Shown here: positions 1 through 6,484 of the stretch, piece by piece | Layout: every line of letters begins with the position of its first letter | Numbering within the stretch: position 1 is the stretch's first letter | Source: Corallococcus sp. | GTDB lineage: Bacteria; Bacillota; Clostridia; Christensenellales; CAG-314 | DNA: 7,476 nt | Assembly: GCA_023663205.1 (NCBI GenBank) | Contig: JAMPHX010000066.1 | Span: forward strand, 1-7,476 | Direction: 5' to 3' | The notes under the pieces: generated by a model | Told to the model about the DNA's origin: nothing | Database searches by the model: none | The model's input: only the letters and a program-made list of their open reading frames with translations | Translations under genes and position numbers: made by a program

Positions 1-177
1 ACGGCAAGATTTATACGAATTGTCGAGAGATGCGTATACGCCGATTATTCGCCGAACGATGCGGAACGCAAATTTGTTCTTTGGTATATAGAATATGTGC
101 AGAACGTTTTGCTTTCAAAATTCGGTTTTTTTGAGAGAATGTATTGTAAATATATCACAACGCAGTTGTGTTTGTAA
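1..177 (+). CDS. C-terminal fragment of an unidentified protein (5' end outside window)
   Basis: Frame 1 is open from the first base to a TAA at 175-177, giving 58 residues of a protein that begins upstream of the window. The stretch looks like real coding sequence: it is balanced in charged and aromatic residues, has a FIRIVERCVYADYS segment, and continues through VLWYIEYVQNVLLSKFGFF to a TTQLCL end. I do not recognise the family. A loose resemblance to the C-terminal tails of transglutaminase/DUF4129-type membrane-associated proteins is only an impression. The stop codon sits inside a small dyad (169-183, TGTTT/AAACA). No U-tract follows it, so I do not call a terminator there. Confidence 0.55.
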   Translation, partial: TARFIRIVERCVYADYSPNDAERKFVLWYIEYVQNVLLSKFGFFERMYCKYITTQLCL

Positions 178-297
178 CAAACAATAACGAATATGTTGCT
201 TAAATGTGCATAACCCGAGAGAACAAGTCGCCAATTATGACTTTGAATTTACACTCAAACGCTTGATTTTAATATGCAAATTTTGATAAACTATGCA

Positions 298-303
298 TAT
301 AAT
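298..303 (+). promoter_or_regulatory. Candidate -10 box of the small transcription unit
   Basis: A perfect TATAAT lies 20 bases upstream of the ATG at 324, in a strongly AT-rich stretch. No good -35 hexamer sits 16-18 bases upstream; TTGATT at 263 and TTGATA at 283 are at the wrong distance. The call rests on the -10 box and on the ribosome binding site and terminator that follow. Confidence 0.45.
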
Positions 304-323
304 TAGTTGATAAGGAGTTTATT

Positions 324-404
324 ATGACATTAAACGTACAAAAAGCGGGTGACCCCCGAATACACACGGTTGCACAGGCAAATATCAAGAATCCTCGCAA
401 ATAG
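324..404 (+). CDS. Small 26-residue ORF in its own transcription unit
   Basis: An ATG at 324 is preceded by AAGGAG (312-317) with a 6-base spacer, which is an excellent ribosome binding site. The frame runs 26 codons to TAG at 402-404. The peptide starts MTLNVQKAGDPR and ends ANIKNPRK. It is basic and hydrophilic, has no cysteine, and shows no signal peptide or membrane segment. A TATAAT box lies upstream and a strong terminator begins 22 bases after the stop, so transcript, start and stop are all consistent with a dedicated mini-gene. I do not recognise the peptide. It could be a real small protein, a leader or remnant of a lost gene, or a small RNA that happens to carry an ORF. Confidence 0.45.
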   Translation: MTLNVQKAGDPRIHTVAQANIKNPRK

Positions 405-425
405 GATAAAATAAAGTAAATACGC

Positions 426-460
426 AAAACGGCGCGAATTTATCCGCGCCGTTTTCTATT
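426..460 (+). terminator. Strong rho-independent terminator
   Basis: A perfect 11-bp inverted repeat, AAAACGGCGCG (426-436) and CGCGCCGTTTT (445-455), encloses an 8-base loop and runs into TTTTCTATT. The A-rich 5' side makes it look bidirectional. It closes the small unit at 298-404. Confidence 0.88.
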
Positions 461-491
461 TGCGGCGAACACGGCGGAGACCTCGGCATGC

Positions 492-605
492 CGTCATTGC
501 GAGCCGCAGGCGAAGCAATCCCGTGATATATTAGACACCCAATATTTGCTTATTTTCATATGGCTTGCTTGGGATTTTTACGTTCGCTTCTTGTTCGCAA
601 TGACG
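492..605. mobile_element. MITE-like palindromic repeat, copy 1
   Basis: The element begins CGTCATTGCGAG and ends in TCGCAATGACG, giving an 11-bp perfect terminal inverted repeat. Inside, GAAGCAATCC (512-521) on the left is loosely mirrored by a GGGATTTTTACGTTCGCTTC stretch on the right, so the whole unit can fold on itself. There is no ORF. A second, diverged copy of the same length class lies at 6485-6599. Repeats beginning GTCATTGCGAG and containing GAAGCAATCC are, as I recall, dispersed in many bacterial genomes as non-autonomous palindromic elements. I see no clear target-site duplication. Confidence 0.62.
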
Positions 606-696
606 TCAAAGCAAATTGTATACAAATCGTTATTTTATAAAAATGGTTTTATATAAAATTATTTCCAAAAAATTTCCGCAAACGACGTCCAAACGC

Positions 697-727
697 TTGT
701 CGGGGGGGGGAGAAGTGCTATTATAAT
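697..727 (+). promoter_or_regulatory. Candidate promoter with a G9 tract in its spacer
   Basis: TTGTCG (697-702) resembles a -35 box and TATAAT (722-727) is a perfect -10 box. The spacer is 19 bases and the homopolymer of nine G (702-710) spans its start. Loss of two G would bring the spacer to the optimal 17. The -10 box is certain as a sequence; the -35 assignment is weak. Confidence 0.4.
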
Positions 728-774
728 ATTGTTATTACATTTGCTATGCTGTCGTCAAAAAGATTTTGACCGTG

Positions 775-804
775 CCGACATCGGTAGAAAATTTGCTATA
801 TAAT
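775..804 (+). promoter_or_regulatory. Candidate second promoter of the McrB-like operon
   Basis: A perfect TATAAT (799-804), preceded by an extended-type TGC, lies 108 bases before the ATG at 912. CCGACA (775-780) is a 4/6 match to a -35 box at an 18-base spacing. The -35 overlaps the dyad CCGACATCGG, so a repressor could act there. This is inferred from sequence only. Confidence 0.38.
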
Positions 805-887
805 GTCCTTGTAAGACCCAATAAGTATAAACTTGCGGAGATTATATTACATATCTTTCTTTGTAAATGTATTGTTGGGTTTTAAAA

Positions 888-907
888 TTTTTTTTGGGGG
901 GGGAGGG
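888..907 (+). repeat. T8G8 tract overlapping the ribosome binding site
   Basis: Eight T (888-895) are followed by eight G (896-903) and then AGGG. The last two G plus AGG form GGAGG (902-906), five bases from the ATG at 912. The tract is therefore both a homopolymer repeat and part of the translation initiation region. A T7G8 tract occurs at 5433-5447. Confidence 0.7.
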
Positions 908-911
908 TATT

Positions 912-3725
912 ATGCTAAAAAAAGCATTTGAAAAAATCAAAAACTTTATCGACAGCAAATACGGCAAATCGATAATTTTTACTTCGGCAATGGCATTGAG
1001 TTTGCTGTTTACCGTTATTTTTTATTCGGTAAAATTGACTCCGTTAAACATTGACGAAGACGGAAATTTGCTGACACTGTGGTCTGCAATCAAAATTCAA
1101 AACGAAACATATAATATTCGCGGGCTTAACATATTTTTTCTAATTGCGTTTTTTGCGCAATTGGCTTTGTTGGCGGCAGGCGCTTTGCTAAGTTTTTTCA
1201 AACAAAACCAAACGGTGTATTTCGTGGGTTCGTGTTTTGGTTTTGCAATGGACGTGGTAACGCTTATTATACATATTGTATTTGCAATGCTTCAACCTGC
1301 GGCTGTTGTGTTTATTGTGTTGGATATGCTTCTTTGCGCCGTTGTGTTTTTCTTCCTGTTGCTAAACAGACGTCGTAATTTGCAGCATTTGGAACAGTCG
1401 GAAGTTGAAGTTAAAAACGAACCGATTAGTGAAAACATTTTGCCGCGAACAAAAGCAGTTTCCGAGCGTACGCTTTTTGTATGCCGTATAATAATGCTGG
1501 TTTGTCAGTGTCTTGCAACCGTAGCGATGTTTTCCACGCTGTTTGTGCCCGTTTACAAAACAACAAATTCGGGAGGGGGAGCGGACGCGGAAGAGTATGC
1601 AATATATAGTCTGATACAGACGCTCTCAAATCCGTCTATGCCGATATATTTTCACCTTGCGTTTTTGGCGGTATTTATCGGGTGCATTGTGGGATTGCTC
1701 GGTTTTATTTCTTCTATATCGTATTTCAAAAGTAAACTTTTTGCTCAAAAATCCAAATCTTATATTTACGGAATAACATATTTTACATTGGCATTTTTTG
1801 TTGTAACTTATGTCATTTCTTTTATAATCCAAGTGTCCGATACTGCCGATGACACAGGTAGCATAGTCGGGTATCTTCCTTTTGTATTTTCGCTTATTTC
1901 GTTGCTTGTACATTCCGTTGCAATGGGTAAAAGCGGCGAGGTATACCGAGCGGAAAAGTCGTCAAACCCCCTCAAACTAAAAGCCGAACCGCTTATATAC
2001 GTTTCGCTTATGACATTGGGGTTATATTCTACGTTGCTGCTCAATGTTGTAAAAGTTCAATTTGTTGTGTCGTCGATAACCGTTCAAAATATTAAACTTT
2101 CGGGTTTTGACTTGTTGACCAAGTACGGTGAACTGGCAGGCGGTTTTCAAATAGTAGCGTTTTTGCTGTTTGCAATGCTGTTGACTTCTACCGTAATGCT
2201 GCTTATGTCGTTGTTCAGTTTGATTGCAAAAAACAAAGACTATTACAAAATAGTCAAAACTTGCGCATTTACTAATATTGCTTTTGCATTACTGATAGGA
2301 TTGTTTGGCGTATACTTCAAAATAGCACAGCAGATAAACGAAGAAAACATCAAAAGTTTGCTCGATATGTATGGTGTTGCAAATCCAATCTATTTTGACT
2401 ATACGCTTTCCGGTCAAACAATTGCGGTACTTATCGAGTGCGGGCTTGTATTTACAATTATGTTGTTCCGCAAGCAGTTTAATCTTGCGGTTGAACAAAC
2501 GGAAATGGAAGTCACACTCAAAAATACTCCCGAGATGAGTTTGCCTGCTGCGGCAGATGCTCTCCAAAGCGTTGCAACGGAGGAAAATTCCATTTCAACG
2601 ACGGAAGCAAATTTCGATGCCTGTCCGGCATTTACCGAATTGGACGGCAAAATACAGCAATTTGACGACGAATTGGATGCCAAACGGCGGCAACTGTTTG
2701 AAAACTTCACATTGCCCAATCTTGTGCGTTTTGTTGTGGATTATGCGCGCGAAAGCCGTTTACATTTATCATATACGCTCGAAGATATTGCCACGTTTGT
2801 GGCAGGACTCGGCGCATCGCGCTTGACTATTTTGCAGGGCATGAGCGGCACGGGTAAAACCAGTTTGCCCAAGATTTTTACGGAAGCGCTAATGGGCGTA
2901 TGCGAAATAGTCGAGGTGGAGTCATCTTGGAGAGACAAATACGAACTGCTCGGTTACTACAACGAATTCAGCAAGTGTTTTACTCCCAAAAAATTTACGC
3001 AGTGCTTGTATAAGGCAAGGCTCAACTCGTCGGTGCTCACTTTGATAGTGCTTGACGAAATGAATTTGAGCCGTATCGAATATTATTTCAGCGATTTTCT
3101 TTCGCTAATGGAAAACGAGCCGGATAAACGCGAAATAAAACTGCTAAATGTCAAATTGTGCCGCAATGAGGCAGGCGTTAAAATTCCGTACAGAGGACTT
3201 ACAGAAGGGCATACAATAAAAATTCCGCAAAATGTTTGGTTCGTCGGTACTGCCAACCGCGATGAAAGCACATTTGCCATAAGCGATAAGGTATATGACC
3301 GTGCGCAGACAATGAACTTCGATAAGCGCGCGCCAAAGGTTCATTCTTTCAGTCAGCCGCTTGCGCAAAGATACGTATCTTACGAAATGCTTGTAAACTT
3401 GTTTGAACAAGCCAAGGACGATTTTGCATTTGATGCCGAAAGCGATATTTTCGTTCAAAAGACGGAACAATTGCTTGCACCGTACAATATTTCGTTCGGT
3501 AATCGTATACTCAAACAAATGGAGGATTTTGTAAAAATTTACTGTGCTTGTTTCGGTGACAGGGATGCAGTAGTCAAAGAGGCTGTCGAAAAGATATTGC
3601 TTAGCAAAGTCGTCAGCAAGTTGGAAAACAAAGTGGTGGAAAACAAAGAGATTCTTGCCGACGAATTTGAGCGCTTGGGACTTAATGCTTGCAGCGCGTT
3701 TGTGCGTAAGTTAAACGAGGATTAG
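912..3725 (+). CDS. Polytopic membrane protein fused to an McrB-like AAA+ ATPase
   Basis: The product has 937 residues. The start at 912 is chosen because GGAGG sits five bases upstream; an ATG at 867 has no ribosome binding site. Residues 1-523 contain about 12 membrane helices (near 20-40, 73-95, 102-126, 129-151, 188-213, 244-270, 284-307, 317-338, 359-380, 411-438, 448-470, 501-519). They are arranged as three similar 4-helix units separated by basic cytoplasmic segments. Residues 524-600 are an acidic linker with likely coiled coil (571-600). The AAA+ domain follows: Walker A GMSGTGKTS (643-651), a SWRDKYELLGYYNEF block (672-686), Walker B LIVLDEMN (711-718), sensor GTANRDES (779-786) and KVYDRA (793-798). 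These match the McrB-like ATPases that pair with DUF2357 proteins. The even helix count puts the ATPase in the cytoplasm. It lies three bases upstream of its partner gene. The ATPase call is firm; the role is inferred. Confidence 0.88.
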   Translation: MLKKAFEKIKNFIDSKYGKSIIFTSAMALSLLFTVIFYSVKLTPLNIDEDGNLLTLWSAIKIQNETYNIRGLNIFFLIAFFAQLALLAAGALLSFFKQNQTVYFVGSCFGFAMDVVTLIIHIVFAMLQPAAVVFIVLDMLLCAVVFFFLLLNRRRNLQHLEQSEVEVKNEPISENILPRTKAVSERTLFVCRIIMLVCQCLATVAMFSTLFVPVYKTTNSGGGADAEEYAIYSLIQTLSNPSMPIYFHLAFLAVFIGCIVGLLGFISSISYFKSKLFAQKSKSYIYGITYFTLAFFVVTYVISFIIQVSDTADDTGSIVGYLPFVFSLISLLVHSVAMGKSGEVYRAEKSSNPLKLKAEPLIYVSLMTLGLYSTLLLNVVKVQFVVSSITVQNIKLSGFDLLTKYGELAGGFQIVAFLLFAMLLTSTVMLLMSLFSLIAKNKDYYKIVKTCAFTNIAFALLIGLFGVYFKIAQQINEENIKSLLDMYGVANPIYFDYTLSGQTIAVLIECGLVFTIMLFRKQFNLAVEQTEMEVTLKNTPEMSLPAAADALQSVATEENSISTTEANFDACPAFTELDGKIQQFDDELDAKRRQLFENFTLPNLVRFVVDYARESRLHLSYTLEDIATFVAGLGASRLTILQGMSGTGKTSLPKIFTEALMGVCEIVEVESSWRDKYELLGYYNEFSKCFTPKKFTQCLYKARLNSSVLTLIVLDEMNLSRIEYYFSDFLSLMENEPDKREIKLLNVKLCRNEAGVKIPYRGLTEGHTIKIPQNVWFVGTANRDESTFAISDKVYDRAQTMNFDKRAPKVHSFSQPLAQRYVSYEMLVNLFEQAKDDFAFDAESDIFVQKTEQLLAPYNISFGNRILKQMEDFVKIYCACFGDRDAVVKEAVEKILLSKVVSKLENKVVENKEILADEFERLGLNACSAFVRKLNED

Positions 3726-3728
3726 TCG

Positions 3729-5285
3729 ATGAGTTTAACTTACGATAAACTTGCTGTGCTAAGCAGATTGGAAGCAAACTATGCCGTTATTAAGGAGTTT
3801 GCTCAAAAGCACCCCAAACTGTCTTATATGCAGTTGGATTATTCCGTAGTACACGAAATATCTCTGTTTACGTTGGAACCCGATTTCAGTTTTGAGGTGC
3901 TTGAAAACAAATTGGATACAATGCTATCCTTTTTGCCTGCAATCAAAAGAATTTTTGCACAGCCGTCTATACACCTTAAAGAGCAAAATATAATATTGCC
4001 TACCGAAGCGGTACGTATTGTCAACAACAATACAATTCAGCACGTTTCGTCGCACAGCGAGTTGTGGACGGACGTTACGCACAGTGAAATCAAACCGCGC
4101 AAATTGCTTACGCGCACATACGAAGATAACTACGGCATATACGAAAACCTTGTTTTTTGCGACGTAATAGACGACATATTGGCGTTTACGCGTGCCAATT
4201 TGCGTATCATTCAGGAATTTATTTACACCAACCAAACAATAGAAATAAACTTTTTGGAAAGGGTAAATCACCTAAATTACTTTTTGGCATTAGGCAAACT
4301 TCATACCGGTTACAGCCGCAACTTCGATTTGTATTACGGAATTGCGTTAAGTTGTCTTAACAAATTGCAGTTTATTTTCAATACGATAGTACCTCGGCTT
4401 AAATGTCCCGTATACAAAAATAACAAATTGCGCTCGGCAAAAACAAAATTGCGCAAAACCAACATTTTGGCTATGCACAAAGAGTATCACCAAGTTTACC
4501 GTTTGGCAAAGATGTTTGCAGACGGTAATTTTGCGGGCAAAAGTATTTCGGAAGATGTAGATACGGAAAGTTTGCAGAATTCGTACTTTTATTTTACGGA
4601 ATTGCTGTGCATATTTGCGGCAGGACATTTCAACTTTTCGTGCGACGAAAACAAGCAATTGAATTTTTCGCGTTTGAATGTGGCATTTGTATTCAAAAAT
4701 TGGCAATTAAAAATAAAAAATACAAAACTTTCCAAGTGCAGCGTTTTGACTTTTGAAGTATGCAAAGATACTTGTTACAAAGTTGTATTGATACCTACCG
4801 TATACGGCGAAAATACGGAAATATACAATTCGGTAAAGGCAGAACTTATTGCCGACGAATATATTATTTGCTGTCCGTATGAGGATGCAAAAGAGAGTCA
4901 CACAACGGTGGATATCAACAACGTCGAGTCGTTTAGGCGCATTCAGCAGGTAATTTTGCGTGCTATGGTTTATGCCGACAAAACTCGCGACGAATGTCCT
5001 TTTTGTAAAAATAAACTGCAATTAAACGAAAGAAAATCTACGCCTGCAAGTCCTGTATACGAGTGTACATCTTGCAGAACGGAAATAGGCTTGTGTCACT
5101 GTCCCGATAGTGACAGAGATTATCCTTACACCAAGATAGGTAATTTCAAACAGCATATGTCGTTTACAAAAACCGATTATCTGACCGCGCGCAAGAGGGA
5201 AGCCAAGATGTATTTCCGAAACATTACGGAACTTACCGATGACTGCAAAATAGTTTGTCCCAACTGCGGCAAAGTACACGTATAA
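3729..5285 (+). CDS. DUF2357/McrC-like partner protein with zinc-ribbon C-terminus
   Basis: The 518-residue product starts at 3729, three bases after the upstream stop. GAGG (3717-3720) lies inside the end of the preceding gene, so the two are almost certainly cotranscribed and translationally coupled. The middle carries hallmarks I associate with DUF2357/McrC-like partners of McrB ATPases: TRTYEDNYGIYENLVFCDVI (128-147) and, after a basic stretch, NILAMHKEYHQVYRLAKMF (245-263). The region 310-380 is beta-rich, where such proteins usually carry a PD-(D/E)XK nuclease, but I find no D...(D/E)XK signature. The C-terminus instead has Cys pairs CPFC (423-426), CTSC (446-449), CHC (456-458) and CPNC (510-513), typical of zinc ribbons. 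No signal peptide or membrane helix is visible. In McrBC the C subunit activates and targets the B ATPase; a similar role here is inferred. The family call rests on motif pattern and gene context. Confidence 0.7.
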   Translation: MSLTYDKLAVLSRLEANYAVIKEFAQKHPKLSYMQLDYSVVHEISLFTLEPDFSFEVLENKLDTMLSFLPAIKRIFAQPSIHLKEQNIILPTEAVRIVNNNTIQHVSSHSELWTDVTHSEIKPRKLLTRTYEDNYGIYENLVFCDVIDDILAFTRANLRIIQEFIYTNQTIEINFLERVNHLNYFLALGKLHTGYSRNFDLYYGIALSCLNKLQFIFNTIVPRLKCPVYKNNKLRSAKTKLRKTNILAMHKEYHQVYRLAKMFADGNFAGKSISEDVDTESLQNSYFYFTELLCIFAAGHFNFSCDENKQLNFSRLNVAFVFKNWQLKIKNTKLSKCSVLTFEVCKDTCYKVVLIPTVYGENTEIYNSVKAELIADEYIICCPYEDAKESHTTVDINNVESFRRIQQVILRAMVYADKTRDECPFCKNKLQLNERKSTPASPVYECTSCRTEIGLCHCPDSDRDYPYTKIGNFKQHMSFTKTDYLTARKREAKMYFRNITELTDDCKIVCPNCGKVHV

Positions 5286-5454
5286 ATATACGTAAATGCG
5301 CTTTGCCGCATGCCGCGTTTGCCCATTGTTGCGCCGAGCCGCGCAACTGTTGTGAGAGCATTACGCATTGTTCGAGCAGAGTAAACAACCGTCTGCCGAC
5401 ACCGATAACACGATGACAATCGTATTGCAGGATTTTTTTGGGGGGGGACGGACA
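5286..5454 (+). other. Intergenic stretch after the operon, no clear terminator
   Basis: No gene is supported here. A hairpin GTTGCGC/GCGCAAC (5328-5347, 7-bp stem, 6-base loop) and two smaller ones (ATGCG/CGCAT at 5296-5311; ACGAT/ATCGT at 5410-5423) are visible. None is followed by a T run, so I do not call a terminator, and readthrough into the next region is possible. Confidence 0.4.
5433..5447 (+). repeat. T7G8 tract
   Basis: Seven T followed by eight G, identical over 15 bases to the core of the tract at 888-903. The tract again lies just upstream of an ATG (5455), here with ACGGACA between, and may act as a G-rich ribosome binding region. Confidence 0.7.
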
Positions 5455-5544
5455 ATGAGGAGAGTTCGGGTGCCTTCCAAGTTTCGACCGGTATTAATGT
5501 ATAATTACGGAAAGATAAACAGTAATATAGCGAGAGAAAGTTAA
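5455..5544 (+). CDS. Possible 29-residue ORF overlapping the kinase pseudogene start
   Basis: An ATG seven bases after the T7G8 tract opens a 29-codon frame (starting MRRVRVPSKFRP) that ends in TAA at 5542-5544. Its last base is the A of the ATG that starts the kinase pseudogene, a stop/start overlap typical of translational coupling. The peptide is basic and unrecognised. The position suggests a leader peptide. However, a TATAAT box lies within it (5500-5505), which weakens the case that it is translated. The ORF may be chance. Confidence 0.2.
   Translation: MRRVRVPSKFRPVLMYNYGKINSNIARES
5500..5505 (+). promoter_or_regulatory. Candidate -10 box for the kinase pseudogene
   Basis: A perfect TATAAT preceded by TG lies 39 bases upstream of the ATG at 5544. 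No convincing -35 hexamer sits at the right distance. Confidence 0.3.
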
Positions 5545-6436
5545 TGCAGGATATACCTAATTACAAATCCTATATAAAGGTAGTTCCTATCAACAAGGGG
5601 TAGTCGGGCGATAACAAATACTATATTGAAACGAAAAACGGTGAAAAACTACTTTTACGCATTTCGGATATTGCCGACTACGATAAAAAAAGAACGAATT
5701 TGAGATAATGAAACGAATTGCCTTGTCTGGTGTAAAAATGTCAATGCCTATTGACTTTGGACTATGCAACGGCGGAAAGAGCGTTTATCAGATATTGACT
5801 TGGATTGACGGACAGGAAGCGAAAGATGCTCTTTACAATTTTAACATAGATGAGCAATATGCCTTTGGTCAAAAAGCGGCAAGCATTTTAAAGCAAATGG
5901 AAAAGGTTGATTATAAGCCTGTTTCGGTCGAATGGTCAAAAATTTATCGACAGCGTGTGCTACATTATATCGAACTTTATCGTAAATGCGGATATATCTT
6001 TGAGAATGATGAACTGATTTTTTCTTTTTTGCGGACAGGACTTCGTTGTATTGGTGAGCGTCCTACTGCATTGATGCACTGTGATTTTCAAAAGGACAAT
6101 ATGATTATATCTCCCGACGGAGAACTTTATATCATTGACTTTCAAATGTGTGATGTAGCAGACCCTTATCTCGTTCTAACAGGGGCAGGCGTAAGCGCAA
6201 TGTATAGTATTCCTTTCGCTATGGGACAGATTGACGGATACTTTGGGAAAACTGTGCCTATTGATTTTTGGGAAAAGTACAATTACTATATGATTGCAGA
6301 AATGCTCTATGCTTTTACTGTTGGCGTTCATATAGATGAAGAACGGGAAGCAAGCCTCCATATGTTTGATAACGAAATTGATAGAATTATACGAAACGAA
6401 ACTTTTATTCCGTCGTGGTATCAAAATAAATTCTAA
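5544..6436 (+). pseudogene. Aminoglycoside phosphotransferase-family kinase, broken by a stop and a frameshift
   Basis: Reading from the ATG at 5544, the first 19 codons (MQDIPNYKSYIKVVPINKG) match the N-lobe start of the APH/choline-kinase-like family. TAG at 5601-5603 then interrupts where relatives have Trp (NKGWS), a one-base change from TGG. The frame resumes with SGDNKYYIETKNGEKLLLRI until an A7 run (5685-5691). One extra A there would join it to the downstream frame as DYDKKKNEFEIMKRIAL. With both lesions repaired the protein would have 297 residues. The C-lobe is intact: catalytic loop HCDFQKDN (residues 124-131 of the ORF from 5708; catalytic Asp 126, metal-binding Asn 131) and IIDF with the DFG-equivalent Asp 144. 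The surviving 242-residue ORF (5708-6436) lacks the nucleotide-binding N-lobe and has no good ribosome binding site, so it is unlikely to be active. Family substrates are aminoglycosides or related small molecules; this one's substrate is unknown. Confidence 0.85.
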
Positions 6437-6439
6437 TAT

Positions 6440-6478
6440 CGTAAAATAATTACAATTTATCTTGTGGTTTATTTTACG
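6440..6478 (+). terminator. AT-rich inverted repeat after the kinase pseudogene, possible weak terminator
   Basis: CGTAAAATAA (6440-6449) and TTATTTTACG (6469-6478) form a perfect 10-bp stem with a 19-base loop, followed by TTTATTG. It sits four bases after the stop codon. The stem is AT-rich and the loop long, so terminator function is uncertain; the position suits one. Confidence 0.4.
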
Positions 6479-6484
6479 TTTATT

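Larger units (their letters stand above)
606..911 (+). other. AT-rich leader region of the McrB-like operon
   Basis: About 300 bases without a supportable gene. The stretch holds two candidate promoters (697-727 and 775-804), a G9 tract (702-710), a short dyad CCGACATCGG (775-784) that could be an operator, and a T8G8 tract abutting the ribosome binding site (888-907). The 5' untranslated region would be roughly 100 to 180 bases depending on which promoter is used. Confidence 0.5.

Noticed and set aside
169..183. Dyad TGTTTGT/ACAAACA over the first stop codon as a terminator
   Set aside because: The stem is short and AT-rich with almost no loop, and no T run follows.
867..911. Upstream ATG extending the membrane ATPase by 15 residues
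   Set aside because: No ribosome binding site precedes 867, and the extension would translate the T8G8 tract and the GGAGG of the better start at 912.
5328..5347. GTTGCGC/GCGCAAC hairpin as terminator of the McrB-like operon
   Set aside because: The stem is good but no U-tract follows, so an intrinsic terminator is not supported.
1426..5455. Long minus-strand open frames of 60-124 codons opposite the operon
   Set aside because: They lie antisense to two well-supported genes, lack ribosome binding sites and protein-like composition, and reflect the codon use of the plus strand.
5601..5603. In-frame TAG read as a recoded amino acid
   Set aside because: The position is Trp in relatives (one base from TGG), a separate frameshift lies downstream, and TAG serves as a normal stop at 3723-3725.
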